64,000 bases of DNA, taken from assembly GCA_947623455.1 (NCBI GenBank), contig OX392545.1:24193001-24257000 (forward strand), given 5' to 3'. A program made the position numbers and the translations under genes. Positions 1 through 12,723 of the stretch are shown here, in pieces; the stretch's first letter is position 1, and each line of letters starts with the position of its first letter. The DNA is from Mimachlamys varia (lineage: Eukaryota; Mollusca; Bivalvia; Pectinida; Pectinidae). The notes under the pieces are model-generated. The model saw only the letters and a program-made list of their open reading frames with translations, had not been told where the DNA came from and made no database searches.

Positions 1-382
1 GAAGGTATGCAACTCAGTGGCAGAAAATACCTCGACCGCGTTACAAAACGGTCATAAAAACTTACTTTCCTTTCATACTAAAGAAAAACAAACAGCTTCC
101 ATCCATCTCCTATATATATTCCCTTTCAAAAAGCTATAACAATCCACACTTTTATTTATCGATTGCGAGTGCGGGGTCGTAACTTCTCAGAAAACCACCG
201 AAATCTTCGATATAGGAATTATGGTTATGGTTTCATTATGGTTTTAAATGATTAATAACATAAAAAGAAAATTGGAAAATTCTGTTTTTCTATTTTATTT
301 TTAATTATTCATATTTCTCTATATTATCTATACTGTACTGTATATTTAGATGATTATTCTCCTTGCCACAAGTGCCTGTGAT

Positions 383-585
383 ATAAAGGGGTATAATGCA
401 CCTGACCCTTCCGATTCTGCATTAGCTTAGAAATTTTGGATTCCCATCTTATGGTCCCTAGCATCACTGAAGAGTCCTAGGAGGATGAAACAGCTTTAGT
501 ATGCAGTTTAATTCATTTTTTCAGTATACTGTATCTATTACTAAATTTAAAATGTGCAGCATATGTGTGTGTTTCGTCATTTCAT
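383..585 (+). mobile_element. Family H copy A (hammerhead-bearing repeat)
   Basis: This is a full-length copy, from AAAGGGGT and GCACCTGACCC to GTGTGTGTTTCGTCAT. The hammerhead region is 461-504: stem I strand GCATCA, core CTGAAGA, and stem II GTCC/GGAT closed by a G-T pair. GAAA is intact, but the stem III/cleavage segment is altered (CAGCTTTAG), so activity is doubtful. Confidence 0.75.
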
Positions 586-1246
586 ATAGATGATAAATGT
601 AAAGCCTAGTATGATTTTTATGAACCCTAAAACATGTATTTATTAATGCATAAGGTTTGATTATAACGGATTCCTAACCTCAGCCTATATAAGTTCGAAT
701 CATTTAGATTAGTTGTACCATGATGTAGAGAAACGCAAGTTATTTGGATTAATCGTATTACATGTATTGAAAATCATTCGAGCTGGAACATTGTACAATC
801 GGAAACTTACCTCGCGCTAAAATGTCATACATTGTTTTAGTAAAGATAAAACAATGAAAGTTGTTCCATTGCGAGTTCCGAATGAAAACAGAATTAACTG
901 TATTATGGAATTTTGGTTTTACTAAATGTTTCTTGTCCTTTTTGTTGGGCCTATTCTGTGTAAACAATGATATGTTTCGGAAAAAACACTTGATTATGTT
1001 TCTCTTTCATAAGCACAGAACTTGTATTTGGTACAGCGCATGAGCTTAATCACCTATACATTGAATGTTTTTACCGTCCGGTAGTAAATATTGGTCAACG
1101 GAAGAAGCGCCAATCAGCAGAAGCTCCACCACATGAGACCGGAACTATCAGTCTCAAGTGCGAGTTCATTAGACTTTGTCGTGATGTGATATGAACAGTC
1201 AGCTAATATACTGGTCAATTGTTTTTTTTTCTATCTGTTTGAAAAT
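586..1246. other. Intergenic, nothing recognised
   Basis: AT-rich sequence with only chance ORFs of about 60-70 codons on both strands. Confidence 0.5.
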
Positions 1247-1960
1247 ATGAGCGGTCTGTTTTGTTTAGTTTTATTTCTACCAAGTTCTACCAACTGTTAC
1301 AACAACCACCGACAGAACTACCACAATCTACAACAACCTCAAAACCACCGACAGAACTACCACACTCTACAACAACCTCCCAACCACCGACAGAACTACC
1401 ACAATCTACAACAACCTCCCAATCACCGACAGAACTATCACAATCAACAACAATTACCCAACTACCAACACAAGTACCACCACTTGAATCACCAACATCA
1501 CAGCCAATACAATCGTCAGCACAATCACCAACACTATCATACTTCATACCGTCAACATACTACCACCGACATTACCTATACCACCAGCACCACCATCACT
1601 ATCAGTATCAACACAAATGCAATCACCACTTACACCATGATCCAGATGAAACCACCAAACCCAGGACCAACACAACCACCAAACCAAGGATCAACACAAC
1701 CACCAAACCCAGGATCAAAACAACCAAACCCAGGACCAACACAACCACCAAACCAAGGATCAACACAATCACCAAACCCTGGATCAACACAACCACCAAA
1801 CCCAGGATCAGCACAACCACCAAACCCAGGATAAACACAACCACCAAACCTAGCATCAACACATCCACCAAACCTAGCATCAACACAACCACCATTAATA
1901 ACACAACCATCATCATCACCGAAACAACTAGAAATCAGTTGCAACATGTATAAGCATTAA
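1247..1960 (+). CDS. Possible secreted repetitive protein, interrupted by one stop
   Basis: The frame from ATG 1247 begins with a signal-peptide-like MSGLFCLVLFLPSSTNC. It continues with about four 13-residue repeats (PPNHRQNYHNLQQ), a His/Tyr/Gln-rich stretch, a Thr-rich stretch, and about eight PPNPGSTQ octads. A TAA at 1832-1834, where other repeat units have TCA, stops it after 195 residues. Beyond that codon the same frame stays open through more octads and a unique tail to TAA 1958-1960 (237 residues plus the internal stop). A rival reading in the next frame is open to 1953 and is mucin-like (PTELPQSTTTSQ, then TTKPRINT units). It lacks an ATG but has a pyrimidine tract and AG at 1250-1251, so it could be an internal exon. 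Because simple repeats keep frames open by chance, this may only be a minisatellite. Confidence 0.3.
1297..1451 (+). repeat. 39-bp minisatellite, about 4 units
   Basis: Four near-identical 39-bp units containing ACCGACAGAACTACCACA follow each other. The period equals 13 codons, so several frames stay open. This is the 5' half of the repetitive reading frame at 1247-1960. Confidence 0.85.
1645..1893 (+). repeat. 24-bp minisatellite, about 10 units
   Basis: Tandem units of 24 bp contain CCACCAAACCCAGGATCAAC, with small variants such as AACCAAGG and AACCTAGC. One unit has lost three bases plus a codon (near 1720). The 8-codon period gives the PPNPGSTQ or TTKPRINT readings, depending on frame. 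Confidence 0.85.
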
Positions 1961-2067
1961 CGCTACCACCACCAACACTCATCGACAGTATGACTACATC
2001 ACTACATATCACCGAAACCCCATCTCCTACATACGTCTGAGTATTCTATCCCGCGCTTTAAGCGTGA

Positions 2068-2380
2068 AAACAAACTCCCGACATCCACACGGCAAGTATA
2101 CACCCTATGACTATCCATGAAGACAGATCAGGCCAGGTAATTTGGTCACGTAATAACGACCGAGAGGTTGTCGCGGAAAAACCAGAATTATTTCAGCTAT
2201 CAATTTACCAAGGGGAACGTTCTCCGCCGATACTGGACTACAGCTAGGTAGTGTCGATGGAAGGGTGACCAAATCTGTCTCACATAAGGGATTTCATCAA
2301 TGGCGTCTTGTTGGCGTACGTGTCGGGCGGTCGCACTCCTACCATGCCATTCTTACAGTGTATCACAATGGAATACGGTG
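2068..2380 (+). other. Coding-like remnant of unknown type
   Basis: After the repetitive ORF, two overlapping open stretches have a balanced amino-acid mix unlike the AT-rich background. One frame runs 2068-2247 (containing SGQVIWSRNNDREVVAEKPE); another is open from 2157 to about 2380 (containing VDGRVTKSVSHKGFHQWRL). Together they could be an old exon broken by a frameshift. I recognise no domain, and neither frame has a clear start or splice sites. Confidence 0.15.
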
Positions 2381-2399
2381 AACGACATTGGCTGAATTA

Positions 2400-4980
2400 C
2401 GAAAGTTCAAATTGAAAAACATACTATTGGAATTTTACTTTTATTTTAAGTTATATTTCATGATATATTCATTGAAATGCATCCCTTTCAATTTCTTCGC
2501 CATATTAAAAAAGGTCTGGGTTGACAATTTTAGTATCAACCTGCAAATTAGGGTTGACAATTTAAAAACTGACCATAGTTGATGGGAGTAGGGGGGGGGG
2601 GGCTTATTCAATTATTCAGGTATTTGCGTTGTAAAATCGAATATTGACCTCATTGAATAATTAGCATTCCCTTTTCGTATTTTTACTACTGAAAATAGGT
2701 GTAAAACAATTTATGTAAAACTATGCAAATTGCATACTATTTGAACGAGGATAGGCTTATTTAGTTTGAAGCATGTGAAACACTTGCCTCCCTGCGACCT
2801 GGCCTCGGGGGAATACGTGGTGCTGAAAGCCTAGTCTCTGAAACAATATTCTTTAGAAACCTTGGCTGTTTGTCTAAAAGTTAATCAGTATATCCCTTAA
2901 GATACGCCTGGACTTGTGCTGTGGGTGTTCCAGGAGCAAACATGCATATGTAAATACATGTATATTTGACGATCGCTGTGGGCCAGTACGTCGTATCTGA
3001 TATAACCCCTTGACCTAACCGTAAACGTGTTGTTCTTTGGTCAAGGCTGTATTTTTTTAATTGGAAGAAGTGTAAATGTAGTTTTCCATGGATTTGTAAA
3101 CCTATCCACCTGTCTTCCTTTTGTAGTATATACATACTACTTCATTCCTTTTACATACAACGGACATACAATCGTACCAGGAGAGGAAAAAATGCACAGC
3201 CAGTCCGGGGTTCAAACCCGGGACCTTCCGAACTCGAGACGGACGCTAAACCAATTGAGCTATCTAGATCCGCTACAAAATAGTAACGTTAACTTTGATT
3301 TGCATTTTGTTGATATAACTTTGTTTAAATAAAGATCGAGGTACACAAATGTAAGTAGCTGATGTTGTTATTAACCACAGATACTATTATGTAATTGCGT
3401 CAAAACAGAACTATTTATTTTATCGATTTTATTTTTGATTCGAAGAATGAATTTGCTGACGTTGGGATATAATGTTTTTGCTTTATATTCAAAGTAGGAT
3501 TAGTCTGTTCTATTTATATAACTTAACTATTTCCACTTTAATGAACTTTAAGACTGAGAGCTAACGCCACAAGGTAGTCTTTATTAAATATTATTGTTTT
3601 GTATGTAAGTTTCTGAACCTATCTGCCATATCCAAATAAAACTTTACATCACTAAACACTTACTGAACTAAATCACACCTAACATTCCATAATGCACTAT
3701 TCCCGCGTTTGATTTGGGAGAGTTCAAATGTGTATTTAGAAGTAAATACGATCAAGTTGTATCAAAGAAACATGTGAGAGCTTTTCGGTTTTCTTTGAAT
3801 GATTTAACACGTAATTAAAGTATCTAGTTTAGCTTTTTTAAACAGACATTTTAAATCTTAAGAAAACACATGAAAATGATAAATGCAAGAAAACTTTGTG
3901 CAAAGAATTTTTGAACATGATTATAATTGATGAGTTTTGAATGAACTGGGATTACAATAAGTGTGAATGTAAACAACGTACCGAGAAGGGTCAGCGATAT
4001 AAAATATAAACACCTGGTTCTAATTAAAGTGTGAATAGCAACAGAAACATCATACACAGATAATATAAGAGGCCGGGTTTTAATTTAAGCATGGTCCTAA
4101 GCCAACCTTGGCTATATTACCTTGATCACGTGCCGTTGCTGTCGTAATTAGAGACCTGCCGTGGAATTCTCTTTGGAAATGTTTGACATTATGACTTGTT
4201 ATGAATGTTATTTCTGATTAAAAATAAATGAAAACAATCGCGCAGTGGGCAAGTCTAAATGTGTGAGGAATGCACGTGTTGTACATTTTCTGCTAGCAAT
4301 ACGATTACCTTGGAATTTCTACAACTAAGCAAATGGTTCTAAAATGCCAGGTACCACATGTGATTAAACACTTTTCTGGTATATGACTTGATGTATTGGG
4401 TCACTTAATAGGAATAAAACAATTATTCCCAAACTGATGTAAAACCCGCTAAGATTGTTTTCCATATTGCATGTAAACTTTGAAATTATAACTGGACTTA
4501 GGTATGTATGTATCAAGTATTTACGACAGGTAAGACGTATATCTTCATTACCTATATGTTTCTTCGTTAATTTAATTCTATATCTTAGAAATACGTATCA
4601 TGTGTACATGATATATGGCGGAATATATGATTGGGCTAGGCCTAGGTGCAAATTCATCATGAAATCATGTATAAAATGAAAGAAGCCTCTTCGGTTTGAT
4701 GTAATTATTTTTCCAATATTCTAGTCAATTAAATGTTTTCTTAATATCAAGAATGATATCGTTTACAAACATGATCTTACAATTATTTCCCTTTCATATG
4801 ATGTATGAAACGAGCCTACGATTTGTTTTCTGACGACTTTCATTTTCGCATGAAATGGAAGCAAGTGTAAGATCCCTTTTTATCATTTTATCATGATTCG
4901 AGACATTTATGCGTGTAAAAAACAATTTTCATGCAAACTTACAATATAAAAAACGCTATTTTGACTTCATGCATTAAGTA
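2400..4980. other. Intergenic apart from one SINE
   Basis: A G12 run at 2591-2602 and the type 1 SINE at 3170-3275 are all I can identify. The rest is AT-rich and without coding signal. Confidence 0.5.
3170..3275 (-). mobile_element. tRNA-derived SINE, type 1
   Basis: On the minus strand a box A-like TAGCTCAATTGG and a box B GGTTTGAACCC are spaced as in a tRNA. GGAAGGTCCC lies between them, and a GTGCATTTTTTCCTCTCCTG tail follows. The tRNA-like acceptor pairing is imperfect and the anticodon region is not a normal loop, so this is a SINE head, not a working tRNA gene. Confidence 0.75.
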
Positions 4981-4984
4981 TACT

Positions 4985-5085
4985 ACAGGGAAACTTCTCT
5001 ATGAAGACCACCTTAAGGACCACACGAAAGTGGTCTTATTAGCGGGGTGGTCTGAATACCGAGGGTGACCATGCAGACAGATTTC
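4985..5085 (+). repeat. Nested hairpin motif (GACCAC repeats)
   Basis: Inner arms GACCAC (5018-5023) and GTGGTC (5030-5035) enclose ACGAAA. Outer arms GACCACC (5006-5012) and GGTGGTC (5046-5052) nest around them. The motif looks like part of a dispersed structured element, but no second copy is in this window. Confidence 0.5.
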
Positions 5086-5089
5086 TCAT

Positions 5090-6830
5090 GTGGCGTCAAA
5101 TTAGACAATCGAACTGTCATATTACATGGGTTAATACGCAAACAAATATTATATCGGTACATTTATTGAATATCACAGTTCACTATGTGGTTACACCAAA
5201 GTATAGTAAATTAAACGCGTGTTAGTGTCTATACACGGATTTTACAAAGCAATGTGACAAAGACAATTTTACAGTTTTGTTCCTCGCAATCGTCAGGTAG
5301 TTTCTCATCACCAACAAGTACGCGTCAGAGCTCACATTTCTTAAAAAAGCAAAAGTTTTTTTGTGTCACTTTAACATGGCAATATTTTGTTATACACTTA
5401 AAACATTAAAATTCATACAAGAAATTTCTCGTTTACACTTAGAGGGAAAAAGGTAACAGCGAGATAATGGAAACTTATTAACAAGATACAAAAACATTGA
5501 AATTCTTAGTTACATTTTGGCAAAGGGGTATTTAAAGAGTAAAAATCATTTTACGTTCCACAAGTCATCGGAAAGTGTTCTCAAAAGTCAGGAAATATCG
5601 AAGCGTCGATAAAACAATTATCTTTTACTCAAACCTGACATTAAGAATTACCATAGAAAGTACTATTGTATTTACATATAGACAAAGGTAGTTTAAACAG
5701 ACTATTCTATATCACAAATGTACCAGAATCTTTATTAACAAGATTACCAACATGAACAGTCTGTGTTTTTTCGTAATATGTGCTTTCTCTTTCTTGATAG
5801 TAACACCACTGATCCTATCTACGCTGTTTACGAGTATCGCGAGATTTGGTATTCAATGGTTGGCTTGGAATATCCTGCTTTGTGATAGATGTTAGGGGTG
5901 GATTGATAGAATGCAATGCACGGTTTCGAGAGAAACTAATTGTAAGATACTATGGGAACGTCTTCATCACAAAGATAATTTCATTTTTCATCGCGAAACT
6001 ATAATTTCTTTTGCGCTGCTGCGGCTCGATACTGCTTAGTATCTTTCCTTCCGTTGCCACTGGCACAGATTTTCCTCGAAGGAGGAAACATCACGTGTAT
6101 ATATGGCTTAGACCTATATAGTGCGTGTGTTGTCGACTGCACAGCTGACCGGGGGTACCTAGTCTGACTTTAATTTTTCTTGTTGGTCTATATGTCACAC
6201 CCTGTGATATTTTACATGTTTTTGTAGTTGTAAAGTTTTGTCACAGTAAGCAGAGTTACAGGGTTAGAGTTAGGCTAACCCTAAAAAACCCTTGCCCGGC
6301 CTAACTCTACGCTAAATGTATATCGTTTTTAATTCATTATGTCCGTCTATCGTAAATATTGTACACGGGGTAAGTGTTATATGTGTTCGTTTTCAAATGT
6401 TGTCCGAAGTATTTGGCATACTATCTGAACCTGTTTATTGGTATTTTAAGGATTTTCATTACAATTTCTGTTCTCGAGACAATAAACTTTGTCGACTTTA
6501 CAAGATGTCTAAGAGCAACTTGAAAATTACTTGATGAAAATCGTTTCTTTGTTAATATAATTTTGAGTTAAATATACGATATTGTTTACACTTCTATGTT
6601 CACGTAATGTCTCAATAAGAGATCCTTACTTTCATCATAATTTGTGATTTCCTCTCAATAAGAAGAAAGATATTATCTTTCATGGCGAGCGATGCAGTCG
6701 CTCTGGTGCCGGGGAAAGATGCACATCAAAGAAGAAAGATTAAACCGTCCCCTCGTAACACAAGCTGATAGCCCGCAAAGATTCCGTTGTGAGGAATGAA
6801 CATCTATTTTTAGAATGGTCAGCAGTATTG
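5090..6830. other. Intergenic
   Basis: Only the short inverted repeat at 6257-6308 stands out. Near 5.78-5.90 kb there is weak similarity (CTTTCTTGATAGTAACA) to sequence upstream of family V copy 8, so an old element flank may be present. Confidence 0.4.
6257..6308 (+). repeat. Short inverted repeat with TTAGG-like units
   Basis: AGAGTTAGG near 6258 and CCTAACTCT near 6300 can pair. GGGTTAG and CTAACCCTAA in the same stretch resemble degenerate telomere-type units, far too few to be a telomere. Confidence 0.45.
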
Positions 6831-7800
6831 GCGACCTTTGAGAACTCTGTGGTGATAACGGTTATTTTGAATCAGGACACACACTGATGCTTAAACGCCA
6901 TTTGATGGATTGTATAATCTATGGCGATATTAATGACACAATATACTGACGGACATTCATTGGATGAAATGAAAACATTTATGGCGATAAAGGTTGTTTT
7001 GAATAAGGACTCATTTATCCTTAAAAGCCATTTGACGGGCTGTAGCTATGGTGATATTAAGGACACAATATACTGACGGACATTCATTGGATGAAATGAA
7101 AATATTTATGACGATAAATGTTATTTTGAGAAAGGACTCTTTTATGTTTAAAAGTCGTTCGACGGGCTGTAGCTATGGTGATATTAAGGACACGTTATAC
7201 TGACGGACATTCATTGGATAAAATGAAAACATTTATGGCGATAAAGGTTATTTTGAATAATGACTCCTTTATCCTTAAAAGTCGTTCGACGGACTGTATC
7301 TATGTTGATATTAAGGACACACAATACTGCTGGACAACCATTGGATGAAATGAAAACATTTATGATGATAACGGTTATTTTGAATAATTACTCCTTTATC
7401 ATTAAAAGTCATTCGACGGACTATAGCTATGGTGATATTAGGGAATAACATAATGATGGACATTGGATGAAATGAAAACGTTAATGATGATAAAGGTTAT
7501 TTTGAGTAAGGACTCTTTTATGTTTAAAATCCATTCGATGGACTGGAGCTATGGTGATATTAAGTACACAATATACTGATAATAGATCCATTGGATGAAA
7601 TGAAAACATTTATGGTGATAAAGGTTATTTTGGGTAAGGACTCATTTATGCTTAAAAGTCATTCAATGGACTGTAGCTATGGTAATATGAAGGACACACA
7701 ATACTGCTGGACACCAATTGGATGGACTGGAGTCTCGGTGTTGATAACGGTTATTTTGACAGAAAACACACTGAAGTTGAACAGCGGTTCCATGGACTGT
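6830..7800 (+). repeat. ~126-bp satellite, about 7.5 units
   Basis: The block CATTCATTGGATGAAATGAA recurs at about 6955, 7080, 7207, 7333, 7460 and 7585, a spacing of 125-127 bp. Each unit also has ATGGTGATATTAAGGACACA. The 42-codon period leaves short open frames (MDEMKTFM), but stop codons recur in each unit, so no protein is claimed. Confidence 0.85.
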
Positions 7801-8278
7801 ATACCACACTGTTTTCGAAACATCTTAAAATCAGAACATTATTTCCGTATGTCGTAAAATACCGGTACATTTATTAGTTTAAACTTGTTAATTACGGCTG
7901 ATACATAGGCCTATTTAGCATCAGAACAGATTACGTGCGTTCCATGTTTAAGTTCTAATCGGTTGTAAATGAGCATAAACCAGGCGTTGCAGGGCCTACT
8001 GCATGGAAACATGCCTGGCATAATTACTAGAACTCTTGTATCAGAACCACATGGAAATAAAAGTGTACTGTTGTTTCTTCGGCTAATGCTGTCCCTCATT
8101 ATAAAATCGTTACTTACATTTTAATGTCGGACTGAGATAAACTAATTCTACTTGTACCGTTACTCTATTTAGGTTCATGGAAACTTTACTTGTAGCAATA
8201 TAACTTTTTAACGACTGTAATCAGACTCGTCAACCTAAATTGGTTATTTCCAAACATCTCAGATATGTCGGTTGGTAT

Positions 8279-8523
8279 ATATAAACTTTATTTATTTTAA
8301 AACAATTATGAAACAAGTTATATTAATCACTATTGTTGGCCCGGATGTTAGCGCGCGAGGGGTCTTATTGTGGGAGGAAACCGGTGTACCCGGAGAAAAC
8401 CACGTGTTGGGGCAGGTTACCCCATACCTTTTCACGTCCGGACTGGGAATCGAACCCAGGCCGCCTTCGCGAAAGGCAAGTGCGCTATCCACTGCACAAT
8501 TGGACAACCCGTCGGTTAATGCC
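8279..8523 (-). mobile_element. tRNA-derived SINE, type 2, full length
   Basis: The minus strand begins with a tRNA-like head (GTGCAGTGGATAGCGCACTT; box B GGTTCGATTCC at plus 8446-8456). A central domain follows with GTGGTTTTCTCCGGGTACAC and CGGTTTCCTCCCAC, and an AATAAATAAAGTTTATAT tail. Central domains with CGGTTTCCTCCC recur in SINE superfamilies of many invertebrates (family name not assigned here). Confidence 0.85.
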
Positions 8524-9510
8524 AACACAGTTATTTATGTAGTTTTGACACTTTCTATTTTCCAGTGTCGGGGTGTTGATAACCTTTGGTTGGCCTCTCT
8601 ATGACAATAAAGCCATAACTCTCTACTTGCGTCCTAATTCGCGCCGTGTATCTCCCAACAATGATGGAAACACCTGTTATTTATAGAGCCACGTGCAGAG
8701 GTTAATGATGAGTTTATACATTACTTTATCGTTAACGATTTCCGTCCTTCGACTCGATCGATAATTCAAACATATCTAAGCACGGTCGGGATTGCGACCG
8801 AATGGTCAGTGATAATCCTTCTATTTCCTATCGCTAATGTCTAGGTCAAGCAGGTGTTCGAACAGCACTAAAGTGATAATCCTTTGATCATTTGACGATG
8901 ATTCGATGTGTTACCTATTGAACATGCACGCATAGGTAAATGCCATATTATCAGTAATACGGCGTGCACGTGATAGTATTCCTTTCATGAGACACACAGA
9001 ACAGAGAATTTCTATTTCGGCAGAATAATGATTACCCGATCATGCATGGAAATTGTACAATCTTCTTGTCACGTGGTATATATATCTCGCTGTGATGATT
9101 TAGTTTAAACTTTTAAAAAGGCGATGACTGCTATTTTAAAGAAACGAATCAGAAGGACAGAATAAACTTGAATCACGCAAACACAGTTCAAGACTCATTT
9201 TCTATGGCCAACGAATTTCAAATATAATCAATAATCACCCGCAGTTGGCCTTTATCTGGAATACCTTAACTTGACCGCTGTCGATTGGTTAATTAGATTC
9301 GAGTAACCTTTGTCTGACCATTGCCATGTGATGAATGACAAATAACCGGTGAATATTCAAGTATGGAAGTTAGATTCTTGGTGCCGTATAGTTAGAAGTA
9401 CATTTCGAGTTACCAATTTCCGGAACATGTCCAATATTTATAAAAACGAATCATTTTCGAAAGTCTTGTAAACCTACTTCCGGTTAAATTTCAAAATGGC
9501 AGCGCTATCG

Positions 9511-9662
9511 ATTTCTTAACTATGGATTCCAATCTTCTGGCCCCTAGCATCGATCACTGTCGAGTCCCAGAAGGACGAACAACTGTATGATGCAGTTTTT
9601 TTCCGGCTGACTTTATCTATAACTGAATTTAAAAGGTGCAGCATGTGTGCGTTACGTTACCT
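9511..9662 (+). mobile_element. Family H copy B, degraded
   Basis: This copy lacks the family 5' end. The core is damaged: CTGTCGA replaces CTGANGA and GAAC replaces GAAA, while stem II GTCC/GGAC and the downstream TGATGC strand survive. An extra GATC lies in the 5' stem I strand. It should be ribozyme-inactive. Confidence 0.7.
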
Positions 9663-10476
9663 TTGCAATTACCAGTTCTGAAAATTAAATGAAAGAGGAA
9701 TATTGTGTGGTTTTTCAAAGAAGATGGACCTCACAAGACTAACTGATCTTGCTTTCTGCATTATGCATTTCAACATTCGCAGTTTCTACTTTGCTCTATC
9801 AGACAATGTAAGGGTCATGTATGTGCTGACTGTTTATTTATGTTTGCAGTATAATTAGTACAAGAACAATGAATAAGAAACAATTACTCCGAAAAAAACC
9901 GCATTTCTTTAAAAACCGAGTTTCATCTACCCATGCATTATCGGTTATTTGTGCCTGGTGGTGAAAACAGCTATGGTGGTCCTTTCCCTGTGCATCGATG
10001 TATCTTAATTTACCCGTATATCGGTCATTTGTGCCTGTTAGTGAAAATCGATGTATCTTGATCTACAAGTATATCGGTTACCACAATCATTACCTGTAGC
10101 GATTTAAATATTTAGTAAGTGTATTGTGGATGTCGGAGATACACGATTGTCTGTTAGGTCAGTTTAACCTGAACGAAATGCACATACGTATTAAACATAT
10201 ATAAGTAAATCTATCTTACCATGATTATTGATATAAGATATTTCTATAGTTCAATAAAAAATAAAATAGTAAAGGATGTGTGTATATATTAAATAGAAAA
10301 AAAATATTGCAAACTTGCTTTTAAAATTCGTACTTGGAATTTCTTTCTAATGTGTATATGTGTAAGCATGTTTGTTTGTTAATCACTGACTTCAGGAATA
10401 CCATGAATATACTTATTCTATTTTCTATTTTAATATATATTCTATATTAAGTTGGTGGAGGTAGTGTGTGTGTGGT

Positions 10477-10492
10477 GGGGGGGGGGGGGGGG
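10477..10492 (+). repeat. G16 run
   Basis: Sixteen consecutive G after a GT-rich stretch. It could form a G-quadruplex. A G12 run also occurs at 2591-2602. Confidence 0.9.
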
Positions 10493-12723
10493 ATTGATTG
10501 TCGGAATTATTGCAGTTGTTTTCCTCCGATTGATAAATACAGTCCGTATCAATGAAATGGTGCTACATTGTATATCATTTTACATATGTACTCCACGCTA
10601 CAACATTCCAATCTTGTGATATACGTACTGTATCGTGTAAAAGATCCTGTACGATACCGTAACAACATCGCTGGACCTTTGTTTCGGTAAGATTAATTTG
10701 AAGACACTGATGTATATATAAAAAAAGAAAACAACATAAAAACCCTACAGGAAAGTGTTTTGGGATCCTTGGGGATATTTATGAGAAACCTTCTATAGTC
10801 TACTGTTACTATTCATCACCATCACGATTCTGGTTAATTTGGAGGGAAGGTTACAGTGTATACTATAAACACAATACGTACGGGAATCTTAAGCAATATT
10901 TTGGAGAACATGATCTACCTTGTAGTTCACTACTAGCATCCGTCATCATTATACGGATTGCAATCTGTCCACATCCGAAATAGATTAACCTTTATCCCGG
11001 AAGGAGCTGTTCGTGTCGAGTCATGCCTTCCTCAAAACACACTAAAGACTCCTGGCTAAGTATAACCAGATCTATACCTCTTGTTACTGATAGACCCTTA
11101 TAACCTGTTGATGCTGCTGTTGTAATTAAGTTTTTTTGTTTTATTGAACACTAATTCAACATTCTCTGGGATATACTGTAAACATAGCATTTAATGCTTT
11201 CACACATTTTCGAGCATTGTCAAACAAAACCGTGTTATCGCTTTGATAAAAAAGCGCACTAATAATATATTTTGCATATATATTAAAATCAAAAATTAGA
11301 ATTTTTGATAACACATATAAATTTTATTTCAATAATTCAAACTCGAACTCGAAAAAATTAATAAAAAATGAAGTTTGCGATATTCATATTTCAAGTAATG
11401 TTTGGCAGTCATTTATATCATGTAAATATCAACGCGTCTCTCAATGATTCGTTGAACGTTAAATCTGGTCAACAATGCTGTGCAGTTTTTTTAGGATACT
11501 ATACATGTACATCTGTACATTGCATGTGGCACTGGAAAATTATTTGAAGAAGCAAAAACTACTAACATGATAAAAAAGCAATTAAATATTTCACAGAAAT
11601 TGTTTTCCTTTGTTTACTTCCCAATTTCCGCGTGTTAATCACATTTTGAGTTTTGTTTGGTGGTAGATTTGTAGTCAAGGGTCTGCACTGAAGATCTTAC
11701 TTTTGTGTTAAGATGTTTCTATTTCAACCCTACATCAAGGATACATATGAATTAAAAACTGGAATAAATATTGGAACAAGACAACACGCTCCCCCTGCTG
11801 ATTCCGGTACGTGTATGCTGGGATCAAATCTGATATTTCCGACGTGTTTGATGTTACAAAACGTAAGAGTTAAAACGTCTTTGACCGTCCTTTATCTAAT
11901 GTTATTATTACAATGATTTCAAGATTAGGAACAGAACAAAGTTGTTGTTTTGTTTTCAATTTCCGTTTGGCAATTACAGTGTTTTGCTGTGTTTGGTGTC
12001 AGCTTTTGGTCTGTGCTTAACATTTTAGTCTCTCGTTAAGATATGTTTATATTTCATTCTCACACAAGCTACAAAATTAAACCTTGAAATAAATAAAAAG
12101 ACCAATATTTCAGATATGTTGAGGCTAGATTTCGCCTGTCGACTCGGGTACGCATGTGAGGTCACATCTGGTACCACTCGTTCTTTTATGTTTAAAGTAA
12201 AAATGGATTTAACGCCTTTTTATCTATTTGTATTATTTCTATAATTGCGAAATCAGAAATACAAAACTATAAAGTGAGTCATGAGCAAAGCATTCTTTAT
12301 GTTATGCTAGTAACGTTATATCCAATAAGCAATAAAACTATATGTAGCGATGTAAGAATTAAAACGTGAGCCGGTATACGGAAACAAAATCCGGTAATCT
12401 TTGTGAATTTTAGTACTGCTGAAGTATAGTCCCGTCTGCTAATACACTCGCTAGCTCGTAAGAAATCAATTATGCAATAACCTACCATAAACAAATACTG
12501 GATATGTTAGTTAATACATTCCGTTAGTTTTATTATTTTACTTACATAATTATACATAACATCAGATAGAACGCAAATGCATTATAATAATTTAATAATA
12601 ATCTAGCTATGTTACATAATTATGTACATATACCTGGATTTCGTCTGGCCCTGACACCGGACTTAGACATTTCGACAGATAGAGATTTATGATGTAGAAC
12701 CAAAGCCCGCTGCTATATGAATA

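Larger units (their letters stand above)
7800..12720. other. Intergenic with one SINE and one family H copy
   Basis: Apart from the SINE at 8279, family H copy B and the G-run at 10477, I see no gene. 11.58-11.90 and 11.95-12.24 kb look like an old diverged direct duplication (both have TTAAGATGTTT-like, GAC(T)CGGGTACG-like and TTTATCTA blocks), but this is weak. Confidence 0.4.

Noticed and set aside
6257..6280. Telomere repeats
   Set aside because: Only one or two degenerate TTAGG-like units inside an inverted repeat.
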